This document shows positions 31,622 through 41,176 of a stretch of DNA of 64,000 nucleotides, piece after piece. The notes below the pieces were generated by a model. It did no database searches, was not told the origin of the DNA, and saw nothing but the letters and a program-made list of their open reading frames with translations. How positions within the stretch are numbered: the first letter of the stretch is position 1; the number at the start of each line of letters is the position of its first letter. This stretch comes from Acinetobacter sp. A47 (lineage in GTDB: Bacteria; Pseudomonadota; Gammaproteobacteria; Pseudomonadales; Moraxellaceae), in the NCBI RefSeq assembly GCF_000805455.1, contig NZ_JSUS01000001.1, positions 1 through 64,000 on the forward strand. Reading direction: 5' to 3'. The position numbers and the translations under genes are program-made.

Positions 31622-31732
31622 GTGTTTTTTATTCAGACAGTTAGTTTCAGGCATGAATCTATCAAGAATATGACAAGGAAATGATGGTTTTATGAAAAGA
31701 GCAAGCAGGATGAAACAGAAAAACAACGCTAT

Positions 31733-31766
31733 AGCTCCGGTTTGAAGGATCTTTCAAACCGGAGCT
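31733..31766 (-). terminator. Terminator of the phosphoethanolamine-transferase-like gene
   Basis: A 14-bp perfect stem (31733-31746 with 31753-31766), 11 bases past the stop; on the minus strand a TTTTT run follows after a short gap. Confidence 0.75.
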
Positions 31767-31777
31767 CATCGGGCTGG

Positions 31778-33391
31778 CTAGTTGTTATTTTTCCAGTAAG
31801 GCCAGTTGGCTTCCGGAGTGAAACGGTAATTGTCATCCAGCCAGTAGGTTTGGGAGGGAGAAGATTTGTCTTTTAATCCCATGATCTGCATCAGGTTATT
31901 GTCAAGCTCGGCTGTATTGAGAAGTTTATCCCGGTCTACCCCGGTAGAGGCCAGGCGGTCAGACCACATGATGACCGGAACCTGATAGCCTGCCTTGGTA
32001 TTCGGGCTATGGCCTGCATAGTCGATTTCATGTCCGACTTCATTGCCATGATCGGAAACCACGGTAAAAGATCTAAAATCTGGGGTAGCATCTGCCCTTA
32101 AATCATTCAGAAAGGTACTGAGTAACGAGTCTTCATATAAGACTGCATTATCATAATCATTGCGCAAGGAACGAATCCACGGGTCAATATTCCTGCGCTT
32201 TAAATCACTTTCTACGGCATCATTGCTGTTACTGGTAAACTGATTAAAGGCTACCGGATAGCGTTCCTTATAATTCGGATGAGCGCCAATCAGGTGAAGA
32301 ATAATCAGTTTCTTCGGTTCAGGGTCTGCAAGGGCCTGCTGATAATCAGGCATCAGGGTTTCATCCAGAGACGTACTGCTCCGGCCTGAGCGTTTATTCT
32401 TATAGACGGCTTTGTCAGCATAGGAACCAAATAAAGAAGAGAGATAGGTATCATCCTGATTACTGAGCCAGTAAATTTTGTATCCTGCTGCACGAGCATA
32501 GGCGAGCACGCTTTCAGGTGAGTAGCGGTCATGATCTGCAGCCGGGCTTTCGGTCAGTAGCACCCGCAATGCATTAATGGTAGAAGGCGATGGAGAGAAA
32601 GCATTGCAAAATACCTCGATCTCGCCCAGCTGTTTTGCCAGTTCGGGGGTGGTATTACGTGGATAGCCGCAGATACCGAAGTTGAGACTGGTCAGGCTTT
32701 CAGACAATACCAGTACATGAGTCTGTTTTCCTTTGGCCTGTTCTGTCAGGACCAGATTCTGCCGGGCGCTCTTGTCCCATTGCTGATGCACCTGTTTGTG
32801 CTGCTTGATCCGGTCTTTAAACTCCTGAATTTTGGCCTGATAATCTGTCCAGAACACAATCGGATGTACCTTGCGTGACGGCTTCATCAGGTAACTGGTG
32901 GTTGCCAGCAGCACCAGTAAAATGATACAGCCACGATAAACCCGACTTTGCCACAGTCGCTGAAAATGCAGGGGCTTTACCAGCTTGAACACGGTAAAGC
33001 TATATAGGGTAAGCAGCACCAGTAAGCCTAGTCCGACCGTGATCAGGGCGTTCAGGTGGAGCTGGAAAAACTCCAGGCTTTCCTGACGGTTGGTATTGGC
33101 AAGTGCCTCGATAATAAAATAGGCTTCATTATCACTGTTGAACAGAAACCAGGTGCTGGAGCGAAGCAGGGCATCTAGCCAGGCCAGGAACCACCAGATA
33201 ATGGCAATCATGTACCAATATATTTTTTTCCGGGTAATGGCCAGATAGATAAACAGCACGCCCGGCAATGATAAAAAACCAAGCCTTAAGCCATCAGTCA
33301 GATTACCGACTGCGATCAACAAGCCGCCTGTGATTAAGGCTGGCAGCAAGATCAGCAGCAGGATATTCAAGTTTTTTAAGCTGGCCTTCAT
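31778..33391 (-). CDS. Phosphoethanolamine-transferase-like inner-membrane sulfatase-fold protein
   Basis: 537 aa. Five N-terminal transmembrane helices (to residue ~165) are followed by a periplasmic sulfatase-fold domain. Motifs: HVLVLSESLTSLNFGICGYP with the nucleophile position occupied by Ser/Thr in SES/LTS, RNTTPEL, SPSTINALRVLLTESP, HLIGAHPNY and VVSDHGNEVG with the zinc-binding Asp-His, then YAGHSPNTKAGYQVP. The overall layout is that of EptA/CptA/OpgE enzymes, which move phosphoethanolamine from phosphatidylethanolamine to lipid A, core sugar or glucans. The motif GET of EptA is not kept, so a glycan rather than lipid A may be the acceptor. No pmrAB genes are near. Confidence 0.85.
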   Translation of the reverse strand: MKASLKNLNILLLILLPALITGGLLIAVGNLTDGLRLGFLSLPGVLFIYLAITRKKIYWYMIAIIWWFLAWLDALLRSSTWFLFNSDNEAYFIIEALANTNRQESLEFFQLHLNALITVGLGLLVLLTLYSFTVFKLVKPLHFQRLWQSRVYRGCIILLVLLATTSYLMKPSRKVHPIVFWTDYQAKIQEFKDRIKQHKQVHQQWDKSARQNLVLTEQAKGKQTHVLVLSESLTSLNFGICGYPRNTTPELAKQLGEIEVFCNAFSPSPSTINALRVLLTESPAADHDRYSPESVLAYARAAGYKIYWLSNQDDTYLSSLFGSYADKAVYKNKRSGRSSTSLDETLMPDYQQALADPEPKKLIILHLIGAHPNYKERYPVAFNQFTSNSNDAVESDLKRRNIDPWIRSLRNDYDNAVLYEDSLLSTFLNDLRADATPDFRSFTVVSDHGNEVGHEIDYAGHSPNTKAGYQVPVIMWSDRLASTGVDRDKLLNTAELDNNLMQIMGLKDKSSPSQTYWLDDNYRFTPEANWPYWKNNN

Positions 33392-33722
33392 ATATGCCTA
33401 ATACAATGGGGGAGATAAACTAAGCGTGCTAATATCGGTTCAAGTGGGGAATGTGTCAATTTAAAATTAAGAAGTCTTTGATTGCACAGTAAATTAAATT
33501 GACAGGCACAGCCCAGCGCTCAGGTTCGTGCAAATCTGGTCAATACAGGACCATGCTTTATGCCCCCGTATCCATGATTTCTCCTCAATTTCTACTTTTT
33601 GAAATGATATGTTAATAGGCATGGCGTTTGCCTGTAAGCTCGGTAATGATCGTAGACCAAACGTATTTATATTGATCTATGTTTTTGAAAAACTGACTGT
33701 TTCGTAAATGGATTGAACAGCC
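33392..33722. other. Divergent intergenic region between the transferase and RND genes
   Basis: 331 bases with no ORF of note. The only structure I see is a perfect 11-bp inverted repeat, listed separately. No standard promoter stands out on either strand. Confidence 0.5.
33454..33504. repeat. Inverted repeat, possible operator
   Basis: TGTCAATTTAA (33454-33464) and TTAAATTGACA (33494-33504) are perfect 11-bp arms, centre-to-centre 40 bases (about four helical turns), between divergent genes. This fits a dimeric regulator or a cruciform. Confidence 0.5.
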
Positions 33723-36700
33723 ATGCTCTCTAAGTTTTTTATTCATCGTCCGATCTTTGCGACTGTACTGGCAATTATTGTGATGGCTGTCGGTTTATTT
33801 GCGATTTTAAACTTGCCGGTCGAGCGTTATCCCGATATCGCACCGCCACGAATTACCGTTTCGACAAATTATAGTGGGGCAGATGCCCAGGCGGTGGAAG
33901 ATAGTGTCACCCAGGTGCTGGAACAGCAGATTAAGGGCATTGACCATCTGCTGTATTTCAACTCAAGCAGTGATGCCAGCGGCAATAGCCGGATCAGCCT
34001 GTTCTTTGAACAGGGCACCGACCCCGATCAGGCGCAGGTTCAGGTGCAAAATGCAGTCAATGGTGCCATTAACCGTTTACCCGATGATGTACAGCGACAA
34101 GGGGTAAATGTCCGTAAGTCGCTCAGTGACTCCTTTATGGTCATCGGGGTTGCTGACAAGTCTGGACGTTCCAGCAATCTGGATATTTCAGACTATATTA
34201 CCAATAACTTTGAACTGAACCTGAGCCGGATTGAAGGAGTGGGTGAAGTCAGTGTTTTTGGTTCGCAATATGCCATGCGGATCTGGCTGAATCCGCAACG
34301 GCTTGAACGTTATCAACTGCAGGTCAGTGATGTACGCAGTGCCATAGAAAACCAGAATACACAGGTGGCAGCCGGCGCCATTGGCGATTTACCTTCGTCT
34401 GATCAGCAATATTTAAATGCCAAAGTCACTTCGGGGTCATTGTTACGTACACCAGAACAATTTGAAAATATCATTGTAAAAGCCAATACCGATGGCAGCT
34501 TTGTCTATTTAAAAGATGTTGCCCGGGTTGAAGTCGGGGCAGAGAACTATCAGGTATTTAACCGTATCAATGGTTATCCGGCCTCAGGCCTTTCCTTGTC
34601 CCTGACGGTAGGGGCAAATATCATGCAGGTGGCAGATGCCGTTTATAAGGAAGTATCGCGTCTGGAAAAAACCTTGCCTGAAGGTTATTTCGTGGTGTAT
34701 CCACGTGATGATACGCCGTTTGTAAAAGAATCCATGTCGCAAGTGATTTCCACCCTGATCGAGGCCATCGGTCTGGTGGTGCTGGTGATGTTTATCTTCC
34801 TGCAAAACTGGCGTGCCACCCTGATACCGGCCATCACGGTTCCGGTGGTGATCCTGGGCACTTTTGCAGTTCTGGCCGTTTTAGGCATGAGCATTAATAC
34901 CCTGACCCTGTTTGCCATGGTGCTGGCAATCGGCTTGCTGGTTGATGATGCGATTGTGGTGGTTGAGAACGTCGAACGGCTGATGCATGAACAGCAGCTG
35001 GATGCCAAAGCTGCTTCTATTCAATCCATGCAGGAAATGAGCGGGGCGCTGGTCGGGATCACACTGGTGCTGACGGCGGTCTTTATTCCGATGTCGTTTT
35101 TTAGTGGGGCAACCGGCATTATTTACCGGCAGTTTTCCATCACCCTTGTTGTGGCGATGGGGCTATCGCTGCTGGTGGCACTGATTCTGACGCCGGCCTT
35201 ATGTGCCATTCTGCTCAAGCCGCAGCAGAAACAGGCGCGTTGGGCGCTGCTGTTCAATCAGGGACTGGACGGACTCAAAAACCGTTATCTGCGGGTTTCG
35301 CAACAAGTCATCCGGTTCAAGCGCATTGCCCTGATCGGGATGGTGATCTTGGTGGGAAGCTTTATCTGGATTTATCGCGACCTGCCAACCAGTTTTCTGC
35401 CGCAGGAAGATCAGGGAACCTTAAGCGTACAGTTCCGTTTGCCGGAAGGTACGCCAATGAGCAAGACCGAAGACGTCGGCCAGTATATTTCCGATTATTT
35501 TCTCGAACATGAAAAAGCCAACTTAAATGCAGTGATGGTGATTCATGGCCGCAATTTTTCTGGTACCGGTCAAAATCTCGGGCAGGCCTTTGTTTCACTC
35601 AAACACTGGGACCAGCGAAAAGGTGCAGAAAATAGTGCCCAGCAAATCCGGGCACGTGCGATGCGCTATTTTTCGCAAAATAACCAGGCGCGTATTATGG
35701 TCATGATGCCTTCAGTGATACGTGGCTTAGGGAACTCCGATAAACTCGACTTCTGGCTGCAAGATACCAGGGGGCTGGGACGTGAAAGCCTGTTAAAGTC
35801 TTTTCAGGACTTGCAGCAACAGAGCAATGCACTCGGTTTCGTTGAGAACCTGGATAAAAAGGGCAATGATGATCAGGCTGTACTCAATATCAGGATTGAC
35901 CATAAAGCGGCCATGGTACATGGGCTGAATCTCAATGAAATCAACCGTACCTTATCAACGGCCTGGAGTGGCAGTTATATCAATGACTTTATTTACCGGG
36001 GCCGGATCAAGCGGGTGTATTTACAGGGAGATGCACCTTACCGTTCAAAACCGGAAGACTTAAATGACTGGTATGTGAAAAATGCCCGTGGACAAATGGT
36101 GCCGTTTTCACAGTTTAGCCAGATCGGATGGCAAGGCGCACCGCCGATGCTGGAACGCTTTATGGGCTATCCGGCCATCAGTCTGGATGCCGACGCAGCA
36201 CAGGGTTATAGCAGTGGGCAGGGCATGCAGGCCATTCAGCAACTGGTCGATAAAATGCCTGATGTCGGGCTGGCCTGGAGCGGGTTATCCTATCAGGAAC
36301 AAAAATCCAGCAATCAGGCGATCTGGCTCTATCTGGTTTCTGTGGCTTTTATTTTCCTGTGTCTGGCGGCACTATATGAAAGCTGGTCAATTCCTTCTGT
36401 GGTGATGGCTGCCATTCCTTTGGGGGTGGGAGGAACCATTTTATTCAGTTACATGTTTGGATTTGCCAATGATATTTATTTCCAGATTGCCTTGCTGACC
36501 ACAATCGGATTGTCCTGTAAAAATGCCATCTTAATGGTCGAGTTTGCTGCCAGCTTGCAGCAACAGGGACATAAAGCGCTGGATGCTGCCTTACAGGCTG
36601 CCGGCTTACGGCTTCGCCCAATTTTGATGACTTCGATTGCCTTTGGTGCCGGTGTCATCCCGCTGATGTTTTCGAGTGGTGCGGGTGCGTTGAGCCGGCA

Positions 36701-36830
36701 GGCAATCGGTTATAGTGTCTTTGGCGGTGTTGTTTTCGGGACGGTACTGGTCTTGGTATTTATTCCGTTCATGTATGTGCTGGTTAGCTCCCGGTTTAAG
36801 CCCAAGCAACGGCCAGACATGATGCCGTAA
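33723..36830 (+). CDS. RND efflux permease (HAE1 type) without adjacent partner genes
   Basis: 1035 aa, standard for AcrB/AdeB-type pumps. It starts FFIHRPIFATVLAIIVMAVG. Two large periplasmic loops follow TM1 and TM7. TM4 carries the proton-relay Asp pair GLLVDDAIVVVENVERL, and the second-half TM10 has the Lys region TIGLSCKNAILMVEFA. All twelve helices appear present. No membrane-fusion protein or outer-membrane channel gene flanks it, and no regulator is near. It must share partners encoded elsewhere, or resemble the unpartnered RND pump AbeD described in A. baumannii. The ribosome site before ATG 33723 is weak. Confidence 0.93.
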   Translation: MLSKFFIHRPIFATVLAIIVMAVGLFAILNLPVERYPDIAPPRITVSTNYSGADAQAVEDSVTQVLEQQIKGIDHLLYFNSSSDASGNSRISLFFEQGTDPDQAQVQVQNAVNGAINRLPDDVQRQGVNVRKSLSDSFMVIGVADKSGRSSNLDISDYITNNFELNLSRIEGVGEVSVFGSQYAMRIWLNPQRLERYQLQVSDVRSAIENQNTQVAAGAIGDLPSSDQQYLNAKVTSGSLLRTPEQFENIIVKANTDGSFVYLKDVARVEVGAENYQVFNRINGYPASGLSLSLTVGANIMQVADAVYKEVSRLEKTLPEGYFVVYPRDDTPFVKESMSQVISTLIEAIGLVVLVMFIFLQNWRATLIPAITVPVVILGTFAVLAVLGMSINTLTLFAMVLAIGLLVDDAIVVVENVERLMHEQQLDAKAASIQSMQEMSGALVGITLVLTAVFIPMSFFSGATGIIYRQFSITLVVAMGLSLLVALILTPALCAILLKPQQKQARWALLFNQGLDGLKNRYLRVSQQVIRFKRIALIGMVILVGSFIWIYRDLPTSFLPQEDQGTLSVQFRLPEGTPMSKTEDVGQYISDYFLEHEKANLNAVMVIHGRNFSGTGQNLGQAFVSLKHWDQRKGAENSAQQIRARAMRYFSQNNQARIMVMMPSVIRGLGNSDKLDFWLQDTRGLGRESLLKSFQDLQQQSNALGFVENLDKKGNDDQAVLNIRIDHKAAMVHGLNLNEINRTLSTAWSGSYINDFIYRGRIKRVYLQGDAPYRSKPEDLNDWYVKNARGQMVPFSQFSQIGWQGAPPMLERFMGYPAISLDADAAQGYSSGQGMQAIQQLVDKMPDVGLAWSGLSYQEQKSSNQAIWLYLVSVAFIFLCLAALYESWSIPSVVMAAIPLGVGGTILFSYMFGFANDIYFQIALLTTIGLSCKNAILMVEFAASLQQQGHKALDAALQAAGLRLRPILMTSIAFGAGVIPLMFSSGAGALSRQAIGYSVFGGVVFGTVLVLVFIPFMYVLVSSRFKPKQRPDMMP

Positions 36831-37121
36831 CATGGCTTCCGGTTGCTGACATCAATCAACGTTTTACTGTGCGGATGAGGACAGGAATTGTTCATTTTTG
36901 TTGACCAAGTTGAGAACATTTAAAAAAATTTGTAGTATTGCCGTGCCGTATAAACGGTCTGATGAGGGTTGATTGCCTAAATGGACACGCAGAGTTGTCA
37001 TTTATCCCAAATTACACATTTTCATATTCATCACACCCTGAATGAAGCACCTGATCCAGCTTTAAAATAAGAGGCTGTGTCGCGTTCTTCATTGCAGGTG
37101 ATGTGTAGTGAAGAGGCTGAC

Positions 37122-38459
37122 ATGAGCTACAATAATTTTTTATATCTATTAAGTGACGCACTTAAAAATAACCATATTGAACTTGCACTGGCGTCGGTAC
37201 AGACTTTCCGGGCAGTTGATATTGCCGATGTCTTGACCCAGCTTTCTGTAGAACAAAGCCAACTGTTGCTCACGCATTTGCCTGAGCGTGCCTATGTTTT
37301 TTCCTATCTTCCGCCTAATGAACAGGTCAAGCTTGCCAAGGCCATGCCCAGAAATACCTTGGCAGAAATCATTGGCGAGATGTCTTCGGACAAACGGGCC
37401 GATGTTTTCAAGTGTCTGGATCAGGAGCAGCAGAACACCTTGTTGCCTGCTCTGGCTCAGGCCGAAAGGGAAGATATCCGCCAGCTTTCATCCTATCTGG
37501 AAGGAACTGCCGGGGCGATCATGAGTTCCGAATATGCCACGCTCAAGCCCAACATGACGGTAAAAGATGCGATTAAGATGTTACGTCTGGAAGCACCCGA
37601 TACGGAAACCATCTATTTTGCCTATGTGCTGGATCAGGCCCGAAAAATCCTTGGGGTATTGTCGCTCAAGCAATTGATTCTGGCCCCTGAAGAGCAGGAT
37701 ATTAACGAGCTGATGGAAACCAATGTGCTGACGGCCTATGTCGATACCGATCAGGACGAGGTGGCCAAGACCATTGCCCGTTATGATTTGCTGGCCTTAC
37801 CGATTATTGACCATTATGGCATGATGGTCGGGATCGTGACTTATGATGATGCGATGGATGTTGCCAGTGAAGAAGCAACCGAAGACTTCCTGAAAGTCGG
37901 GGCGGTCAATGCCTCGTCCAAGCTGAGCATTAAATCTGCGCCTATCTTGCAACTCTACCAGAAACGTGTGTTCTGGCTGGTGTTTCTGGTCTTTGGAAGC
38001 CTGCTGTCGGGGATCGGAATTGCACACTATGAAGATGTCATTGCGCAAAATCTGGTTCTGGTGTTTTTCTTGCCCTTGCTGGTCGGAAGTGGCGGAAATG
38101 CCGGATCACAATCTTCTACGCTCATGGTACGGGCCTTGGCCACGGGCGATGTCCAGTTTAAGGACTGGTTCTATCTGCTTGGTCGGGAAAGTCTGGTGGC
38201 CCTGTGTCTCGGCGGCACCATGGCGGTGGCGGTTTCCCTGCTGGGCTATTTCCGTGGTGATGAGATGGTCGCCCTGGTACTTGCGCTGAGCATGATGGGA
38301 ATTGTGCTGATGGGCTGTCTGATCGGGATGAGCTTGCCTTTTATCTTGAACAGGGCCGGACTTGACCCGGCCAGTGCTTCAGCGCCGCTGGTCACTTCGA
38401 TTTGTGATGCGACAGGAGTAATCGTCTACTTATTTATCGCGTCGATGATTTTATTCTAG
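37122..38459 (+). CDS. mgtE: Magnesium transporter MgtE
   Basis: 445 aa from ATG 37122, with AGAGG 6 bases upstream; an in-frame GTG at 37077 lacks one. The order is canonical: MgtE N domain of helical repeats (residues ~15-120; NTLAEIIGEMSSDKRADVF), two CBS domains (~125-250; AIMSSEYATLKPNMTVKDAI and TNVLTAYVDTDQDEVAKTIA), a plug helix and five transmembrane helices with PLLVGSGGNAGSQSSTLMVR, the ion-path signature. It is a Mg2+-gated channel of the inner membrane. The 291-base leader shows no M-box that I can recognise. Confidence 0.97.
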   Translation: MSYNNFLYLLSDALKNNHIELALASVQTFRAVDIADVLTQLSVEQSQLLLTHLPERAYVFSYLPPNEQVKLAKAMPRNTLAEIIGEMSSDKRADVFKCLDQEQQNTLLPALAQAEREDIRQLSSYLEGTAGAIMSSEYATLKPNMTVKDAIKMLRLEAPDTETIYFAYVLDQARKILGVLSLKQLILAPEEQDINELMETNVLTAYVDTDQDEVAKTIARYDLLALPIIDHYGMMVGIVTYDDAMDVASEEATEDFLKVGAVNASSKLSIKSAPILQLYQKRVFWLVFLVFGSLLSGIGIAHYEDVIAQNLVLVFFLPLLVGSGGNAGSQSSTLMVRALATGDVQFKDWFYLLGRESLVALCLGGTMAVAVSLLGYFRGDEMVALVLALSMMGIVLMGCLIGMSLPFILNRAGLDPASASAPLVTSICDATGVIVYLFIASMILF

Positions 38460-38537
38460 GCGGTAATAATAATTGTACCGACAACTGCTAAAAACTACTT
38501 TATTCTCAAGGATAAACATCATTTTTAGGTAAAGTGA

Positions 38538-39131
38538 ATGCGTGATTCCCCAGAACAAAAAAAACTAACCCAGCAGCAAGCGATCGCGGTCGAGCGTGAT
38601 TTGGCCAAATTTGCCAATACCATGGACAGTCTGGTCCGCATACCCTTTACCAAGCAGGGAGTCGGTGCAGATGCGGCACTCAGCACGATTCCGTTTGCTG
38701 GCGATATTGCCGGTTTTATTCTGACCCTGTATGCCTTTAAAAAGGCCCGGGAAGTTGGCGTACCGCAATATAAGCTCAAAGGGGTGGTCAAGCTGGCAAT
38801 CATAGATATGCTGGTTGGCTTCGTCCCGATTGTCGGCACTGTATTTGACGTATTTATCCGCCCCAGCCGCAAGACGCTCGAGATTGTGCATGAACACATC
38901 CGGGATGAGTATCAGGTACATAGCGACATTCACGTGGTGCATCCGTTCCTGCATGAATCACTTGAGCAAAAACAGAAAACTTCTGCCTTCTGGCGTAATC
39001 CGCTGGTGAGCTGGATCTGGTTACGCATTCCCGATCTGTTGGGTATCGCAGTCGTGATTTTACTGCTGCTGGCGGTGTGGGCCGGTTTTAGCTACCTATG
39101 GCAGCTCTACCAGTCTTATCAAGCTGGATAG
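38538..39131 (+). CDS. DUF4112 membrane protein
   Basis: 197 aa. The central DUF4112 segment is clear: MDSLVRIPFTKQGVGADAAL, STIPFAGDIAGFILTLYAF, then KLAIIDMLVGFVPIVGTVFD with a two-helix hairpin, and RPSRKTLEIVHEH. A C-terminal transmembrane helix (LLGIAVVILLLLAVWAGFSY) is added. Function is unknown across the family. It is 78 bases downstream of mgtE with no terminator between, so the two may be co-transcribed. A shared terminator with htpX follows. Confidence 0.88.
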   Translation: MRDSPEQKKLTQQQAIAVERDLAKFANTMDSLVRIPFTKQGVGADAALSTIPFAGDIAGFILTLYAFKKAREVGVPQYKLKGVVKLAIIDMLVGFVPIVGTVFDVFIRPSRKTLEIVHEHIRDEYQVHSDIHVVHPFLHESLEQKQKTSAFWRNPLVSWIWLRIPDLLGIAVVILLLLAVWAGFSYLWQLYQSYQAG

Positions 39132-39137
39132 CGATAA

Positions 39138-39167
39138 AAATAAAGCCTCCATGTGGAGGCTTTATTT
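39138..39167. terminator. Bidirectional terminator between DUF4112 gene and htpX
   Basis: A 13-bp stem AAATAAAGCCTCC/GGAGGCTTTATTT (39138-39150, 39155-39167) with loop ATGT, flanked by A- and T-rich tails. Confidence 0.85.
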
Positions 39168-39184
39168 CATTTATCTGGAGAAGA

Positions 39185-40090
39185 TTATTGAACATTTAAT
39201 TGCTGTAATGCAGCAACACGTTGTTCAATGGTTGGGTGGGTCTGGAATAGGGCAGCCAAGCTAAAGCCTTGTTCCTTACCTTCCGCAATTGCAAATGCTT
39301 TCATTTCTTTCGGCATCTGATCTGGCATTTCAGATTCGGCCTGTAAGCGTAAAAGCGCAGAAATCATCGCCTGTTTACCTGCCAGACGCGCACCTGCTTC
39401 ATCGGCACGATATTCACGTTGACGCGAGAACCACATCACGATGGCAGAAGCCAAAATACCGAATACGATATCGAGCACAATGGTAATGGCAAAGTAGGCA
39501 AGACCCGGTGCTTCACCATCTTCACGACCAAATACGTTACGGTCAATAAAGTCACCTGCCACACGTGCAAAGAACATGACAAAGGCGTTGACCACACCCT
39601 GGATCAGGGCAAGGGTCACCATGTCACCATTGGCCACGTGACCGATTTCGTGAGCCAGTACCGCACGAAGCTCATCTTTGTTCATACGCTCGAGCAAGCC
39701 GGTTGAAACGGCCACTAGAGCATCATTTTTATTCCAACCTGTCGCAAATGCATTGGATTGGTAAGAAGGGAAAATCCCGACTTCAGGCATGTTAATACCT
39801 GCACGTTGAGATAATTGCGCCACTTCTTGTAATAACCAAGCTTCTGCTTGACTACGAGGTGCATTTGGGTCGATTAATTCAGTTCCAGTGGTTTTTTTCG
39901 CCATCCACTTCGACATGAATAAGGAAATTACAGAACCCACCATACCAAAGACAAAACAGACGACTAATAGGTTGCCTAGATTCAAGCCACCCGCGCCATG
40001 GTAACTACCGACACCGAAGAGTGACAAGATAATGCCAGCTACAACCAGTACCGCGAGGTTGGTTAGCAAGAACAAACCAATCCGCATCAT
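39185..40090 (-). CDS. htpX: Membrane zinc protease HtpX
   Basis: 301 aa (family ~290). Two N-terminal transmembrane helices (residues 4-24 and 36-58), the zinc motif [16 protein letters not shown] at ~140, two further hydrophobic segments, and the third zinc ligand Glu in [14 protein letters not shown]. HtpX degrades misfolded membrane proteins and works in parallel with FtsH, which is also in this window. Cpx-type control is known in Escherichia coli; no such box was recognised here. Confidence 0.98.
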   Translation of the reverse strand: MMRIGLFLLTNLAVLVVAGIILSLFGVGSYHGAGGLNLGNLLVVCFVFGMVGSVISLFMSKWMAKKTTGTELIDPNAPRSQAEAWLLQEVAQLSQRAGINMPEVGIFPSYQSNAFATGWNKNDALVAVSTGLLERMNKDELRAVLAHEIGHVANGDMVTLALIQGVVNAFVMFFARVAGDFIDRNVFGREDGEAPGLAYFAITIVLDIVFGILASAIVMWFSRQREYRADEAGARLAGKQAMISALLRLQAESEMPDQMPKEMKAFAIAEGKEQGFSLAALFQTHPTIEQRVAALQQLNVQ

Positions 40091-40306
40091 TGAGAAAACC
40101 CTCTTATAAAGAAAAAGTGATCTGATTTATAAATTATAAATCATAACGCTAATATGCAGGGCGAACCTCAAAAATTCAAGCAAAAATTAGGCCTGGATAC
40201 ATTTAGCCAATAAAACTACGAACTGGCTGTGAAACAGGTACTTAAAAGCATTTTACAGGGAAAATCAGCGGCAAAATCATCCTGTGAGAATAGACTGCCT
40301 GAATTG

Positions 40307-41176
40307 TCAGTTGCTCAACCGGATTCGGGCCGAAGCAGTGGCATTGCTGGTGGTATAGGTGCCGATCGGAGCATCTGTAAAGGTGCCATCTGCCAGGGTA
40401 ATGATCTGGCGGTTATAAGACTTGGGTGCCGGTGCAGCTTCGGCCACGCCCTCTGCCGATGAAGCATGGTTGGCGGACTGTGCCAGTATCTGGGTATTGT
40501 TGTTAGTTGAATCGGACAGGGTACCTAAGCCCGAGGCATACAGGTTCTGGTAACGGCTGGTGACACGGCGCACATAGTCCTGTGTTTCACGAAATGGGGG
40601 AATACCGCCGTATTTATCGACATTGCCTTCACCGGCATTATAGGCTGCAATCGCCAGTTGGGTATTGCCATTAAAACGCTTGAGCAACCAGCTCAGGTAT
40701 TTGGCCCCGCCAAAAATGTTCTGCTGCGGATCGTAGGCATTACTGACATTAAAGCGGCGTGCAGTAGCTGGCATAAGCTGCATTAAGCCTTGTGCTCCTA
40801 CTGGGGAGCGTGCCCGGATATTAAAGCCTGACTCGGTGTGCATGACGGCTTTAATGAGGCCTTCTGAAATTCCGTGCTGTTGGGCAGCCTGACGGATGAG
40901 CGGGTCAAAGGCATTTTTATTGCGGCTATAGCTTGGCAGGACTGAAGCCTCACTGGCGCCCCAGTTACTGTAGCTATGGATATTACTGTCCGGATAATAA
41001 GTGGCTTTGACCACTTTTAGGTGACTGTACTCTGCCTTTTTCTTGTTGGTGAGCAGTGTCGTACCATTTTCATCTTTAAATTGATAAATGGTCTGCCCGG
41101 CATAACTGGATGCCGTGCCATTAAAAAAACCGATTGTTCCCAAGCAAAGAGCAAAAAAATAAGTTGTTTTGTTCAT
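40307..41176 (-). CDS. Lytic transglycosylase (SLT) with N-terminal DUF4124
   Basis: 289 aa. A signal peptide (cleavage near SYAGQT, residue ~26) is followed by a DUF4124 domain (IYQFKDENGTTLLTNKKK) and the SLT lysozyme-like domain: ISEGLIKAVMHTESGFNIRA with the catalytic Glu, GAQGLMQLMPATARRFNV, and LAIAAYNAGEGNVDKYGGIP. The Pro/Ala-rich tail ends in a beta-like segment. It cleaves peptidoglycan to 1,6-anhydro products in the periplasm. A second, unrelated transglycosylase (MltF-like) lies 3 kb away. It faces away from ttcA across the DnaA-box region. Confidence 0.94.
   Translation of the reverse strand: MNKTTYFFALCLGTIGFFNGTASSYAGQTIYQFKDENGTTLLTNKKKAEYSHLKVVKATYYPDSNIHSYSNWGASEASVLPSYSRNKNAFDPLIRQAAQQHGISEGLIKAVMHTESGFNIRARSPVGAQGLMQLMPATARRFNVSNAYDPQQNIFGGAKYLSWLLKRFNGNTQLAIAAYNAGEGNVDKYGGIPPFRETQDYVRRVTSRYQNLYASGLGTLSDSTNNNTQILAQSANHASSAEGVAEAAPAPKSYNRQIITLADGTFTDAPIGTYTTSNATASARIRLSN

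Noticed and set aside
36831..37121. Possible Mg2+ riboswitch before mgtE
   Set aside because: No M-box signature helices could be found in the 291-base leader.
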